This document shows, in pieces, positions 1 through 9,042 of a DNA stretch of 64,000 nucleotides; position 1 is the first letter of the stretch; the number at the start of each line of letters is the position of its first letter. The position numbers and the translations under genes were made by a program. Origin of the DNA: Neorhizobium alkalisoli (GTDB taxonomy: Bacteria > Pseudomonadota > Alphaproteobacteria > Rhizobiales > Rhizobiaceae); assembly GCF_002968635.1 (NCBI RefSeq), contig NZ_PVBN01000007.1:124001-188000 (forward strand), written 5' to 3'. Below the pieces are notes generated by a model. It was not told the DNA's origin and did no database searches. It worked only from the letters and a program-made list of their open reading frames with translations.

Positions 1-53
1 ATGGACAGCGCTCCATAGCGCTTGCCGACGTTTCGAACCGTCAATCCTGCCAT
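1..53 (-). CDS. Sugar ABC transporter ATP-binding protein, MalK/UgpC type (N-terminus only)
   Basis: Reading leftward from an ATG at 53, the frame gives MAGLTVRNVGKRYGALS and then runs off the window edge. That is the usual opening strand of MalK/UgpC-type ATPases, which energise carbohydrate importers from the cytoplasmic face. It lies 12 bases after the stop of the MalG-like permease on the same strand, so it should be the last or a late gene of this sugar ABC operon. Only 17 residues are visible, with no Walker motif in view, so the call depends on the start motif plus operon context. Confidence 0.7.
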   Translation of the reverse strand, partial: MAGLTVRNVGKRYGALS

Positions 54-65
54 GCGTCTTGTTCC

Positions 66-983
66 CTATTTCATTCCGGAGGTGGCGATGCCGCGCACGA
101 TGAGTTTCTGGAACAGGACGAAGAAGATGACGACCGGAACCAGTGAAAGGACCGACATTGCGAACATCTGACCATAGGCCGACTGTCCCTCCTGATCGAG
201 GAAGAGGCGAAGCGCGAGTGGTACGGTGTAGCTCTTGATGTCGTTGAGGTAGATGAGAGGGGCCAGGAAATCCTCCCAAACCCAGATCAGCGAGAAGATC
301 GCGGCGGTGCCCATGGCCGGCAGCGAAAGCGGCAAAATGATCGCCCAGTAGATCTTGAAGGGCGAACAGCCGTCGATCATCGCTGCTTCGTCCAGCTCGC
401 GCGGCAGCTGCCGAAAGAACTGCACCATCAGGAAGATGAAGAAGGCATCGGAGGCGAGGAAGCGCGGGACTACCAGCGGCAGATAGGTGTCGACCCAGCC
501 GAGGTTCAGGAACTGAACATATTGCGGGATGAGAACCACATGATAGGGGATCATCAGCGTCATCATCATCAGCGCGAAGAAGAAGCTGCGCCCGGTGAAG
601 TTCAGCCGTGCAAAGGCATAGGCCGCGAACGAGCAGGAGACCAGATTGCCGATCACCGACAGGCCCGTGACAATTGCCGAGTTCACATAGAAGACCGTGA
701 AGGACATCGGCAGGGCGTACCAGCCCTTCGTATAGTTCTCGAAACGAAATTCAGAAGGCCAAAGCGTCAGGCTGCCGAAGATCTCGTTTTCCGGCTTGAA
801 GGAGGAAGCGAGCAGCCAGAACAGCGGGTAGAGCATCACGCATGACACGATGATCAGGAAGATATGCTTCAGGATCCGGCCGTTGCGCTCTTGCCTGTCG
901 CGTTTCAGCCGCAGCTCGTGAGCTACTCGCGCGGCCTCATCCATCTGGATGGCAAGTTCCAGATCAGTCGCGCTCGTTTTCAT
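66..983 (-). CDS. Carbohydrate ABC transporter permease, MalG/UgpE-like
   Basis: A 305-residue inner-membrane permease of the CUT1 type. About 35 cytoplasmic residues precede the first membrane span (ILKHIFLIIVSCVMLYPLFW), and further hydrophobic spans follow to the C-terminus. The EAA loop that contacts the ATPase is clear (EAAMIDGCSPFKIYWAIILP, about residues 200-219). It overlaps the 3' end of the MalF-like gene by 20 bases, indicating translational coupling. With its partner it should form the channel for the sugar bound by the exported binding protein encoded upstream. Substrate is inferred only from the GH88/105 hydrolase in the same operon. Confidence 0.93.
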   Translation of the reverse strand: MKTSATDLELAIQMDEAARVAHELRLKRDRQERNGRILKHIFLIIVSCVMLYPLFWLLASSFKPENEIFGSLTLWPSEFRFENYTKGWYALPMSFTVFYVNSAIVTGLSVIGNLVSCSFAAYAFARLNFTGRSFFFALMMMTLMIPYHVVLIPQYVQFLNLGWVDTYLPLVVPRFLASDAFFIFLMVQFFRQLPRELDEAAMIDGCSPFKIYWAIILPLSLPAMGTAAIFSLIWVWEDFLAPLIYLNDIKSYTVPLALRLFLDQEGQSAYGQMFAMSVLSLVPVVIFFVLFQKLIVRGIATSGMK

Positions 984-1857
984 AGTGCACCCAATATTTA
1001 GACGTGAAGAAAGCGATCGCGGTGAAGGTCGCTATGATGACCAGCAGAAACCAGGCAAGCGCCGATGCGTATCCCATACGGAAGAACTTGAAGGCCTCGT
1101 TGAACAGGTAGACCGTATAAAACAGGAGGCTGTCTGCAGGAGCACCGGTGCCGTTGGAGATGATGAAGGCGCTGGAAAAGGTCTTGAAGGAATCGATGGT
1201 CTGCAGCACCAGATTGAAGAAGATCACCGGCGCAAGCAGCGGCAAGGTGATGCGGGTGAATTGCCGCCAGCGCGGCGTACCGTCGATTTCCGCCGCCTCG
1301 TAGAGATCGCGCGGAATGCCGCGCAGACCAGCCAGGAAGATCAGCATCGGCGAGCCGAACTGCCACATGGCGAGCACGACCAGCGTATAAAGCGAGGTGT
1401 CCGGATCGGTGATCCAGGAGGCTCCCTGGATTCCCACCATCGCCAGGACCTGATTGACCACACCGTCGGCGGCGAAAAGCTGGCGCCACAGTATGGCGAT
1501 CGCAATGGAAGCGCCCAGCAGGGACGGCAGGTAGAAGATGGCTCGGTAAAGGCCGATCGTCCGCAAGCCCTTGTCGAGCAACATGGCGACACCGAGGGCC
1601 ATGATCAGTCGGGCGGGCACAGCCAGCGCAACATAGGTAAACGTCACCTCCAGCGCTTTCCAGAAGCGCCGGTCGCGCGTGAACATGTATTCGTAGTTGC
1701 CCCAACCGATCCACCGGGGGGCGCTCACCATGTCATAGCGGGTGAAGGAAAGATAAAGCGACGCAAGGATCGGCCCCAAAGCGAGCAGGAAAAATCCGAT
1801 CAACCATGGAAGAAGAAACACATAGGCCGGTGCATTGCGGGCAAAAAAACGTTTCAT
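964..1857 (-). CDS. Carbohydrate ABC transporter permease, MalF/UgpA-like
   Basis: A 297-residue permease with an N-terminal span (YVFLLPWLIGFFLLALGPIL) and an EAA loop (EAAEIDGTPRWRQFTRITLP) near residue 190. It is the second membrane subunit of the CUT1 importer. The start codon follows the solute-binding protein gene by about 70 bases that hold a GC-rich hairpin, and its end overlaps the next permease. The order binding protein, MalF, MalG, ATPase is the standard one. Sugar specificity cannot be read from the permease. Confidence 0.93.
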   Translation of the reverse strand: MKRFFARNAPAYVFLLPWLIGFFLLALGPILASLYLSFTRYDMVSAPRWIGWGNYEYMFTRDRRFWKALEVTFTYVALAVPARLIMALGVAMLLDKGLRTIGLYRAIFYLPSLLGASIAIAILWRQLFAADGVVNQVLAMVGIQGASWITDPDTSLYTLVVLAMWQFGSPMLIFLAGLRGIPRDLYEAAEIDGTPRWRQFTRITLPLLAPVIFFNLVLQTIDSFKTFSSAFIISNGTGAPADSLLFYTVYLFNEAFKFFRMGYASALAWFLLVIIATFTAIAFFTSKYWVHYENERD

Positions 1858-1882
1858 CGAAACGACCTTGTTGTCGAAAGAG

Positions 1883-1912
1883 AGGCCCCGGCGGCAGGAA
1901 TGACCGGGGCCT
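1883..1912 (-). terminator. Intercistronic stem-loop after the sugar-binding protein gene
   Basis: AGGCCCCGG (1883-1891) pairs with CCGGGGCCT (1904-1912) around a 12-base loop, without a following T tract in the direction of transcription. It lies just after the binding-protein stop codon. Such hairpins usually stabilise the abundant binding-protein message or cause partial termination before the permease genes. That role is inferred from position. Confidence 0.6.
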
Positions 1913-1929
1913 TGATTTTCCAGCGCCTC

Positions 1930-3213
1930 TTACTGGGCGCGCTCGACGATTGCCTGGGCGTCCTCGATGAACATGCCCGCGGCTTCCGCAACTTCCATCT
2001 TGCCCAGCACGACATCAGTGCCGATACGCATGAAGGCGTCTCGTACCTCCCCGGCTCCCTTGGGGGCGGGCAGCGGCAGCGGGCCTACCTTGCTCTGAAT
2101 CGCGGTGAAGTAGTCGACGGAGAGCTTCTCGACCTCGGTGAGCTTCGGGGCCAGCGCTGCGCGGACCTTGGGTGAACAAGGGATGCCGCGTTCCAGACCG
2201 AGGATGCCGGTGATCTCGGGATCGTTGACCCAGGCATTCATGTAGGCGATCGCGGCTTCGGTGTCCTTGGCGTCGCGGCTAAGGGACAGGAACATCGAGG
2301 GCTTTATGAACTGTCCGGGCTTGCCGCCAGCCTTGTGGGGCACCATGGCGGCGCCGATCTTGTCCTTTGCGACAGCCTGGATACCGACCATCTGGTTGGA
2401 CCAGTAATGGGACATGGCAGTGTCGCCAACGGCGATGCCCGACTCGGCAATCGGCGGGTCGAGAATGACGGTCTTGTTCTTGTCGCGAACCACCCCTGCC
2501 TTGCGCAGATCGGTCCACATCTGCCACCAGCTGGCGACGTCCTCGGCTGTCGCCGTGACCTTGCCTTCCGGGCCGTAAAATTCCCGGCCATTCTGGCGAA
2601 CCCAGGATTCGAAGGTCTCGATCATCAGCGACAGATCGTCCGACCCCTTCATCTTGCCGCCGGTCTTGGTGGTAATCTTTTCGCAGACCTTGCCGAAGTC
2701 GTCCCAGGTCCAGTTGATCAGGTCGGCATCGATACCCGCTTCCTTGAAGGCGCGCGTATTGTGGACCATGACCTGGCTGTTCGAACCGATGTTGAGGGCA
2801 TAGAGCTTTCCGTCGACCTTGCCACCATCAAGGGGACCCTTGTCGAAGTCGGCGATCATCAGGCTCTTGCCGACGAATTCGTCGAGAGGCTTCAATGCTC
2901 CGCGATGGACGTATTCGAACAGGAACCGGTAGTCCATCTGCACGAGGTCGGCCATGTTCCGGCCTGCTGTCTGGGTCGCCATCTTGGTCCAGTAGTCGCC
3001 CCAGCCGATCGTTTCGCCGGAGACCGCAATGCCGGCGTTTTTCTTCTGGAATGTGTCGATGACGGCAAAGGTGCGCTTGTCACGCTCCGGATTGCCCCAC
3101 CAATAGTGCCGGATCGAGCGATCGGCAGCAAAAACTGGCGTGGCCGGAAGCGCAGAAGCGGCTGCTGCCGCTCCTATGGTGCCCAACAATGCTCGTCTTG
3201 TGAGTTTGGTCAT
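1930..3213 (-). CDS. Extracellular solute-binding protein of a sugar ABC transporter (Tat-exported)
   Basis: A 427-residue protein starting with a twin-arginine signal (TRRALLGTIGAAAAASALPA, residues 5-24) and a probable signal peptidase site after VFAA. The mature part has the family-1 sugar-binding layout, including the late segment KPSMFLSLSRDAKDTEAAIAY typical of such proteins. It should capture the oligosaccharide in the periplasm and hand it to the two permeases downstream. A purine-rich AGAAGGAGGAGGA element precedes the start. The GH88/GH105 hydrolase upstream suggests an unsaturated pectin disaccharide as ligand, which is inference. Confidence 0.92.
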   Translation of the reverse strand: MTKLTRRALLGTIGAAAAASALPATPVFAADRSIRHYWWGNPERDKRTFAVIDTFQKKNAGIAVSGETIGWGDYWTKMATQTAGRNMADLVQMDYRFLFEYVHRGALKPLDEFVGKSLMIADFDKGPLDGGKVDGKLYALNIGSNSQVMVHNTRAFKEAGIDADLINWTWDDFGKVCEKITTKTGGKMKGSDDLSLMIETFESWVRQNGREFYGPEGKVTATAEDVASWWQMWTDLRKAGVVRDKNKTVILDPPIAESGIAVGDTAMSHYWSNQMVGIQAVAKDKIGAAMVPHKAGGKPGQFIKPSMFLSLSRDAKDTEAAIAYMNAWVNDPEITGILGLERGIPCSPKVRAALAPKLTEVEKLSVDYFTAIQSKVGPLPLPAPKGAGEVRDAFMRIGTDVVLGKMEVAEAAGMFIEDAQAIVERAQ

Positions 3214-3335
3214 TTCGTCCTCCTCCTTCTAATCCGGAACGCCTTGTCGGCACCGGATCCGTTGCGGTTGTTCATAGCTTGCTGCGTGCCGGCTCCTCCT
3301 GCCGGACACGCTCCATTCTTCCTCGGCGCAGTTCG

Positions 3336-4454
3336 CTAGATGAAGCTGCGCAAAAGCTCGGTCAGGCAGAGCATGGCCATCGCCTGCCCATAGGGCATGG
3401 ATGTCAGCTTGATCTGCCGATAGAAATCGAGATCGCTGCCCATCGCCGTGCCGAAAGATACCTGCCGGAGTTCTCCCTCGGGGCTGATGTTATCGATCAC
3501 GCCCTTCATGGCCTGTTCGGCGGTCTCCAGATATTCCATGCCCAGATACCGCTTACGCACGCCCTTCATCAGGCCATAGGCGAAGCCGGCAGTCGCCGAA
3601 GCTTCCAGATAGCTCGACGTATCATCGATCAGCGTGTGCCACAGGCCCGATGGGTGCTGGTGCAGTTTCAGCGCTGCTGCCTGCCGGCCGAGCAAGGACA
3701 CGAGGTGACGGCGGACCGGATCGTTTTCCGAAAGATCCAGGAGCTCGATGAATTCCGGAATGGCGATGGTGATCCAGCTATTACCGCGCGCCCAGCGGGC
3801 GCGGGCAAAATTATGATTGCCGTCAAACGTCCAGCCGTGGAACCAGAGGCCGGTCTCCGTGTCGGAGAGATATTGGGCGTGAATCAGGAACTGGTATTTT
3901 GCCTCTTCCACGAACTCCGGCCGCTTGAGCACGAGGCCGATCTTGGCAAGCGGCAGCACGCTCATCATCAGCGTGTCGTCCCACAGCTGCTGATCATTGA
4001 CGCTGTTATAGACGATATGCTGCAGTCCACCTTCGCGGGTACGCGGCATCTCGTACATCACCCATTCGGCCCATGTTTCCAGGTATGGCCGCCACCGGGG
4101 ATCCCCCGTGAGCTCATAGAGATGGGCAAGTGTCAGAAACGGCGCGACGGTATTGATGTTCTTCGTGGGGGTTCCTTCAGCAAGCCGAGCTTCAAACCAA
4201 TCGACGATGATATCCATCACCTTTTGGTTGCCGGTCAGCTGCCAATATTTGAAAAGGCCAAAAAGCGCGACGCCATGGGTCCATTCCCAGCCCGCCCAGC
4301 CTTTGGTGTCGATAACGCGGCCGTCATCGAGACGCAGGAGAAATTCGCCGGTGCGATCCTCGATGTGGACAAGGTTGTCGATCAGCCAATCGATTAGATC
4401 GCACACATCATTGCGCTGGATCAGGTGTTGCTTCTGCCGCAGCAACGGATGCAT
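3336..4454 (-). CDS. Glycoside hydrolase family 88/105, unsaturated uronyl hydrolase (YteR/RhiN-like)
   Basis: About 372 residues, matching the usual length of GH105 unsaturated rhamnogalacturonyl hydrolases. These cytoplasmic (alpha/alpha)6-barrel enzymes hydrate the 4,5-double bond of the terminal unsaturated uronic acid and release the neighbouring sugar. The segment QLWDDTLMMS (from about residue 156) holds the Asp pair where YteR has its catalytic Asp. WEWTHGVALFGLFKY and FARARWARGNSWITIAIPEF are also family-like. An earlier ATG exists at 4469, but GGAGG at 4463-4467 lies 8 bases before the ATG at 4454, so I start there. It is first in the sugar ABC operon. Rhamnogalacturonan, galacturonan or ulvan fragments are all possible substrates. 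Confidence 0.88.
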   Translation of the reverse strand: MHPLLRQKQHLIQRNDVCDLIDWLIDNLVHIEDRTGEFLLRLDDGRVIDTKGWAGWEWTHGVALFGLFKYWQLTGNQKVMDIIVDWFEARLAEGTPTKNINTVAPFLTLAHLYELTGDPRWRPYLETWAEWVMYEMPRTREGGLQHIVYNSVNDQQLWDDTLMMSVLPLAKIGLVLKRPEFVEEAKYQFLIHAQYLSDTETGLWFHGWTFDGNHNFARARWARGNSWITIAIPEFIELLDLSENDPVRRHLVSLLGRQAAALKLHQHPSGLWHTLIDDTSSYLEASATAGFAYGLMKGVRKRYLGMEYLETAEQAMKGVIDNISPEGELRQVSFGTAMGSDLDFYRQIKLTSMPYGQAMAMLCLTELLRSFI

Positions 4455-4469
4455 GCCGGACGCCTCCAT

Positions 4470-4647
4470 AAAATATTCGGAATGTTATTCCGGATTTTAG
4501 GAAATCACACTCCTTGTGGCTTTTCAACCGTGTTTTTCTGTTGCAGTCTACCTCAAAGACGGAGCCCCGGTGTGGTGGGCCCCTGTATCTTGACACAGGT
4601 TTTTCTAAATTCCAGAATGAGATTTCGAAAAAAATAGAATAAGCACA
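4470..4647. promoter_or_regulatory. Divergent control region with IclR-type palindrome
   Basis: This 178-base AT-rich gap separates the hydrolase/ABC operon (minus) from the IclR gene (plus). It holds an inverted repeat CGGAAT-GTT-ATTCCG at 4478-4492, a typical size and form for an IclR-family operator. A looser related stretch, AATTCCAGAATGAGATTTC, begins near 4611 close to the IclR start. Binding of the neighbouring IclR protein to both is inferred. Confidence 0.55.
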
Positions 4648-5442
4648 ATGTCAGAGCTGCACTCGAAAACCGAAAACGTCGCCGCTGTCCTCAAGGTCTT
4701 TGCGGTGATGGAGGCCCTGGTCGAGGGGAAGAAGGTGAGCCTTGCGGATCTCGCCCAACGAGCCATGACGTCGAAAACTACGGCGCATCGCCTGCTTCAG
4801 ACCATGGTGGAGCTTGGTTATGTGGAGCAGGATGCGGAGACGGAAAAATACGGTCTGACGCTGAAACTCTTCAGCCTGGGGGCGCGTTCGCTGACCGAGC
4901 AGACGGACCTGTTGCGTGTGGCGGATCAAGCGATGGGAAAGCTTTCCCGTGCAACCGGCGAATCCGTCAATCTCGGCATTCTCGACGACCGCGATCAGAA
5001 GGTCGTCTACATCCACAAATATGATTCCGCCTACAGTCTCTCGATGAAATCGACCCTCGGGCTGCGCAATCCGCTGCACAGCACGTCGCTTGGGAAGGCG
5101 CTGCTTGCATGGCGCGATGAGGATGAGATCCGTGAGCGGATCAACAGGATGGAACTGACGAAGCTCGCGCCGCGCACCATCACTGATCCGCAGGAATTGT
5201 TCGTGCAACTGCAGATGGCGCGCAACCGCGGCTTTGCCGAGGAAGTGGAGGAGAGCGAGGCGGGTGTGCGCTGCATGGCGGCGCCGATCTTCAACTACCT
5301 CGGAAAGCCGGTCGCCGCGATGTCGATTTCCTTCCCGATGTTCCGCTTCGATGAAAGCCGGAAATCCGAGTATGTCGACCTCTTGCGCACGGCAGGGCTC
5401 ACCGCCTCCACCGGGCTCGGCTACCAGCCGGAAAAAAACTAG
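4648..5442 (+). CDS. IclR family transcriptional regulator of the sugar operon
   Basis: A 264-residue two-domain regulator. The N-terminal winged helix covers about residues 8-70, with the recognition segment SLADLAQRAMTSKTTAHRLL. The C-terminal effector domain covers about 85-255, and SLGARSLTEQTDLLRVA and NPLHSTSLGKALLAW are standard IclR signatures. It is divergent from the GH88/105 and ABC genes, the usual arrangement for a local repressor responding to a sugar-acid intermediate. KdgR-type regulators of pectin catabolism belong to this family, but the ligand here is unknown. Confidence 0.9.
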   Translation: MSELHSKTENVAAVLKVFAVMEALVEGKKVSLADLAQRAMTSKTTAHRLLQTMVELGYVEQDAETEKYGLTLKLFSLGARSLTEQTDLLRVADQAMGKLSRATGESVNLGILDDRDQKVVYIHKYDSAYSLSMKSTLGLRNPLHSTSLGKALLAWRDEDEIRERINRMELTKLAPRTITDPQELFVQLQMARNRGFAEEVEESEAGVRCMAAPIFNYLGKPVAAMSISFPMFRFDESRKSEYVDLLRTAGLTASTGLGYQPEKN

Positions 5443-5517
5443 ATATAGCCTTCAGTTTTCGACGTCGCTTTCATGTTGGGTCGAAGTGACGCTTTCCTCG
5501 CCGCTTATCCGATCGCA

Positions 5518-6912
5518 TCAGGCGACGTCTGAACCGATATCCCAGTAAAGCCCCGCCATTATCGCCAATCCTTCCCTGACGATGGATATCGGCAGATGCT
5601 CATTGGCCGCATGTTGCAAGCAACCCGGATAGGAATGCGGAATCCAGATCGTCGGGAGGCCGAGCAGGTCCGAGAAAATGTTGTTGGGGAGGGAGCCGCC
5701 CAGGTTGGGAAGAACGGCGGGCGGTGCGCCGAGCGTCTTCTCAATGGATGCTGCGGCCCGCTTCACCCATGGGTGGCCCGGATCAAGGCGGCTCGCGCGA
5801 AAGATTGCATCTGTCGGGTCTTTGACCAAGACCCGGTCATGGCCGGCATCCTTCAACGTCTTGCGGACGGCCGGGACGACCGCATCCGGATCGACGCCGA
5901 CCGGAAAACGCAGCTGCACCCGCGCTCTTGCCTTGGGTGGTATGGCATTGAGCGGCTGAGCGAGATTGCCGCATTCCATCTCCATCACGTCGAAAGAGCT
6001 CCAGGCAAATACCTTCTCCTCCGGCGTCAGGCCGGGTTCGCCCCACCAAGGTTCGATCGGCGGATCGCCGGCGGCGGGCGTGATGTGGCAGTCCTTCAAA
6101 GCGGCCCGGACGTTTTCGGGAATCGCCCCCGGTGTCATCTCGGGCACCTTGATGCGGCCGGCCCGATCCACGAGCGTCGCGATCGCGTGGCAAAGTTCGA
6201 TACCCGGATCGGATAGAATACCGCCCCAGTTGCCCGAGTGTTGGAAGGTCTCACGCGCGTTGATTTCCAGATGAAAGGAGATGCCGCCTCGGGCGCCGAG
6301 GAAGATCGTCGGCCGGTCAAGCGCAAGGCGGGGTCCGTCGGATGCGATGAAGACATCGGCCTTCAGTTCGTCCGCATGCGCCGCGCATATTTCCTCCAGG
6401 CCGAGCGAGCCGGACTCTTCGCCCATTTCGATCAGGTATTTTAGGTTAAAACCAAGGGAGCCCCTGACTGCCAACAGCGCCTCGATTGCAGCCAGGTTTA
6501 CCGTATGCTGGCCCTTGTTGTCGGCGGTGCCGCGGCCATACCAGGCGCCATTCTTCTCGGTCATCTCGAAGGGCGAAAGGCCTTCATCCCACTGGCCCTC
6601 GAGGCCGGCAACCACGTCGCCATGGCCGTATTGCAGGATCGTCGTGTAGCTCGGATTCTCGATACGCTCAGCGAGCAGGAACGGACCCGGGGCAGCTTCG
6701 TTTTCATAGATTTTGGTGGTGAAACCGAGGCGCTGGAAGAAGGGCTGCATGTCTTTTGTGATGTAGCGCCAAAGGTCTGGCCGATTGGCGGCAGCACGAC
6801 TTACCGAGGGTATCGCGATACGTTCGCGAAGCGCGGCTTCAAAGGAGCCGTCATCAACAAAGCCGGCGGCCTTGTCGATCGTCGCCTGACGGGAAGGAAG
6901 TATCCTCATCAT
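5518..6912 (-). CDS. M20 family metallopeptidase (dipeptidase/deacylase type)
   Basis: A 464-residue cytosolic zinc hydrolase of the ArgE/DapE/carboxypeptidase class. YGHGDVV (first metal His and the following Asp), YGRGTADNKGQ (bridging Asp) and EMGEESGS (the general-base Glu pair) are all present in order. The near-C-terminal ligand is probably the His in WIPHSYPGC. The family hydrolyses dipeptides, N-acyl amino acids or carbamoyl compounds, and the substrate cannot be told here. It stands alone between the convergent IclR gene and the aromatic cluster, with its own 161-base upstream gap. A role in cleaving amino-acid conjugates of aromatic acids would fit the neighbourhood but is speculation. 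Confidence 0.88.
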   Translation of the reverse strand: MMRILPSRQATIDKAAGFVDDGSFEAALRERIAIPSVSRAAANRPDLWRYITKDMQPFFQRLGFTTKIYENEAAPGPFLLAERIENPSYTTILQYGHGDVVAGLEGQWDEGLSPFEMTEKNGAWYGRGTADNKGQHTVNLAAIEALLAVRGSLGFNLKYLIEMGEESGSLGLEEICAAHADELKADVFIASDGPRLALDRPTIFLGARGGISFHLEINARETFQHSGNWGGILSDPGIELCHAIATLVDRAGRIKVPEMTPGAIPENVRAALKDCHITPAAGDPPIEPWWGEPGLTPEEKVFAWSSFDVMEMECGNLAQPLNAIPPKARARVQLRFPVGVDPDAVVPAVRKTLKDAGHDRVLVKDPTDAIFRASRLDPGHPWVKRAAASIEKTLGAPPAVLPNLGGSLPNNIFSDLLGLPTIWIPHSYPGCLQHAANEHLPISIVREGLAIMAGLYWDIGSDVA

Positions 6913-7073
6913 AAAATCCCTGAATTCTCAGGCCGTCCTGGCCCGCGCAGGTGATTGTGCTGCTGAAATATGTGACAGATCGAAGTCGAAGTGACAACGG
7001 AACATGCCACCGGATTTGGTGACCTCTGCAAGGAGACGATGTTCCTGCAGATATCAAATCAGCCTTGGTCTCC

Positions 7074-9035
7074 TCAGCTGCTGATGAACATCGGCCCACC
7101 TTTGTGGGCAGGAAAGCCGTAGCCGTTGATCATCACGAGATCGATATCGCTCGGACGGGTTGCAATGCCCTCGGCCAGCAGTGCCCTGCCCTCCGCTGCC
7201 ATCGCGCTCAACAGGCGCTCAAGGATCTCTTCTTTGGTGAATGCTCGCGGCGTGATGCCTTTTTTTGCTCTTGCGGCCTCGATGATGGCGGTGACATCCG
7301 GGTCGATCGTCCGCTTGCCATCCGGGTAGGCGTACCAGCCGCGGCCGGCCTTCTGGCCCAGACGGCCCGCTTCGCAAAGCGAATCGGCAATCTCGACATA
7401 ACGCGCCGAAGGATCGCGGGTCGCCGCTTGCCGCTTGCGACGCGCCCAGGCGATTTCAAGACCGGCCATGTCGTAGACGGCAAACAGGCCCATCGGAAAA
7501 CCGTAGTCTTCCAGCGCGGCGTCGATCTCGTGCGGCAGGGCGCCGTCCTCCAACAGGAATTCGGCTTCGCGACGATAGGCGGAAAAGATGCGGTTGCCGA
7601 TGAAACCTTCGGTGACGCCGGTGACCACCGGCAGTTTGCGCAGTTTCTTGGCAACCGCCAGCCCTGTCGCCAGCACATCCGGCGCGGTCTTGGCGCAACG
7701 CACGACTTCCAGGAGGCGCATCACGTGGGCGGGCGAGAAGAAATGCAGACCGATCACCCGTTCCGGATGGGCGGTCGCGGCGGCGATCTCGTCCGGGTTC
7801 AGGTAGCTGGTATTGGTCGCCAACACGGCATCCGGGCGGATGACCTTGTCGAGGCGCTGAAAGAGATCGGTCTTGACGGCGAGATCGTCGAATACGGCTT
7901 CGACGACGAGATCGCAGGGAGCGAGATCGACGTCTTCCGCAGTCACGGAAAGCTGCGCCTTCTGGGCTTCGAAACCGGCCTGGTCGAGGCGGCCCGAGGC
8001 GACGTTGCGTTCCAGCAGGCCGATGATGCGCTCTCGGCCCTTTTCGGCGGCTTCGACGGTCTGGTCGAGGCCGATCACCGAATAACCGGCGCCTAGGGCG
8101 GCGACGGCGATGCCGCTGCCCATCAGGCCAAGGCCGCAGATGCCGATCGTCTCGACCGGGCGGGGTTCGACACCTTCCAGTCCCTCGACCTTCGAGGATT
8201 CCCGTTCGGCGAAGAAGACATGGCGAAGAGCTGCGGCCTCGCGGCTGTCGCGGAGTGCAAGGAACGTGGCGCGTTCGTCCGCCAGGCCTTCGGCAAGGGG
8301 ACGATTGCACGAAGTGACCAGCCGGACCGCTTCGGCGGGCGCCTTCTGGCCGCGTGCCTTGGCGAGGATTTTGGCCGAGGTTTTTTCGATCTCGGCCGGA
8401 TCGGTGGCGGCTATGTTCAACTCGCCGGTGCGGCGGAGTGGTTTGCCGCCCAATGCCGAAGCAGCGGATATTGCGGCTTCAACGAGATCCTCCGCTGCCA
8501 CCAGGTCGATGATCCCGAGCTTCAGGGCTTCCTCGGCCTTCACCGAACGTCCCGAGGTGATCAAGTCGAGCGCTGACGGAATACCGATCAGGCGCGGCAG
8601 GCGCTGCGTGCCGCCGGCGCCGGGTACGATGCCGAGTTTGACTTCGGGCAGGCCGACCTGTGCCGCCGGCGCGGCGACGCGATAGTGGCAGGCGAGTGCT
8701 ACTTCGAGACCGCCGCCAAGTGCGGCGCCATTCAGTGCTGCGACGATGGGCTTCGACAGGCCTTCGATCTTCTCGATGACCGCCGGCAAAGTCGGTTCCT
8801 TGGCCGGCTTGCCGAATTCCTTGATGTCGGCGCCGCCGATAAATGTCCTTCCGGCGCCGGTGATGACGACGCCGGTCACATCGGCCGCCGTTTCCGCATG
8901 GGCGAGCGCTTTCGCAAGCCCGCTACGGACATCAACGGAGGTGGCGTTGACCGGCGGATTGTCGATCGTGACGACCAGAACTCCGTTGCGGGTCGTGGTT
9001 GAAACCGTGGCGGAAAATTCGGTCGTCTTGCTCAT
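7074..9035 (-). CDS. Bifunctional enoyl-CoA hydratase / 3-hydroxyacyl-CoA dehydrogenase (FadJ-like)
   Basis: A 653-residue fusion. The crotonase half (about 1-190) carries the oxyanion-hole segments GAGRTFIGGADIKEF and ALGGGLEVALACHYRVA, and EVKLGIVPGAGGTQRLPRL follows. The NAD-dependent half starts near residue 290 with the dinucleotide motif GICGLGLMGSGIAVAAL and contains NTSYLNPDEIA and GLHFFSPAHVM. It would hydrate and oxidise CoA-thioester intermediates after ring dearomatisation. It is last in the minus-strand aromatic-CoA operon, 7 bases after RidA. General fatty-acid beta-oxidation is the alternative, but the operon argues for a dedicated role. Confidence 0.92.
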   Translation of the reverse strand: MSKTTEFSATVSTTTRNGVLVVTIDNPPVNATSVDVRSGLAKALAHAETAADVTGVVITGAGRTFIGGADIKEFGKPAKEPTLPAVIEKIEGLSKPIVAALNGAALGGGLEVALACHYRVAAPAAQVGLPEVKLGIVPGAGGTQRLPRLIGIPSALDLITSGRSVKAEEALKLGIIDLVAAEDLVEAAISAASALGGKPLRRTGELNIAATDPAEIEKTSAKILAKARGQKAPAEAVRLVTSCNRPLAEGLADERATFLALRDSREAAALRHVFFAERESSKVEGLEGVEPRPVETIGICGLGLMGSGIAVAALGAGYSVIGLDQTVEAAEKGRERIIGLLERNVASGRLDQAGFEAQKAQLSVTAEDVDLAPCDLVVEAVFDDLAVKTDLFQRLDKVIRPDAVLATNTSYLNPDEIAAATAHPERVIGLHFFSPAHVMRLLEVVRCAKTAPDVLATGLAVAKKLRKLPVVTGVTEGFIGNRIFSAYRREAEFLLEDGALPHEIDAALEDYGFPMGLFAVYDMAGLEIAWARRKRQAATRDPSARYVEIADSLCEAGRLGQKAGRGWYAYPDGKRTIDPDVTAIIEAARAKKGITPRAFTKEEILERLLSAMAAEGRALLAEGIATRPSDIDLVMINGYGFPAHKGGPMFISS

Positions 9036-9042
9036 GATTGCC

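Noticed and set aside
949-2175. Plus-strand open frame of 408 codons opposite the sugar permease and binding protein
   Set aside because: Crosses two real gene boundaries on the other strand and has low-complexity polar composition.
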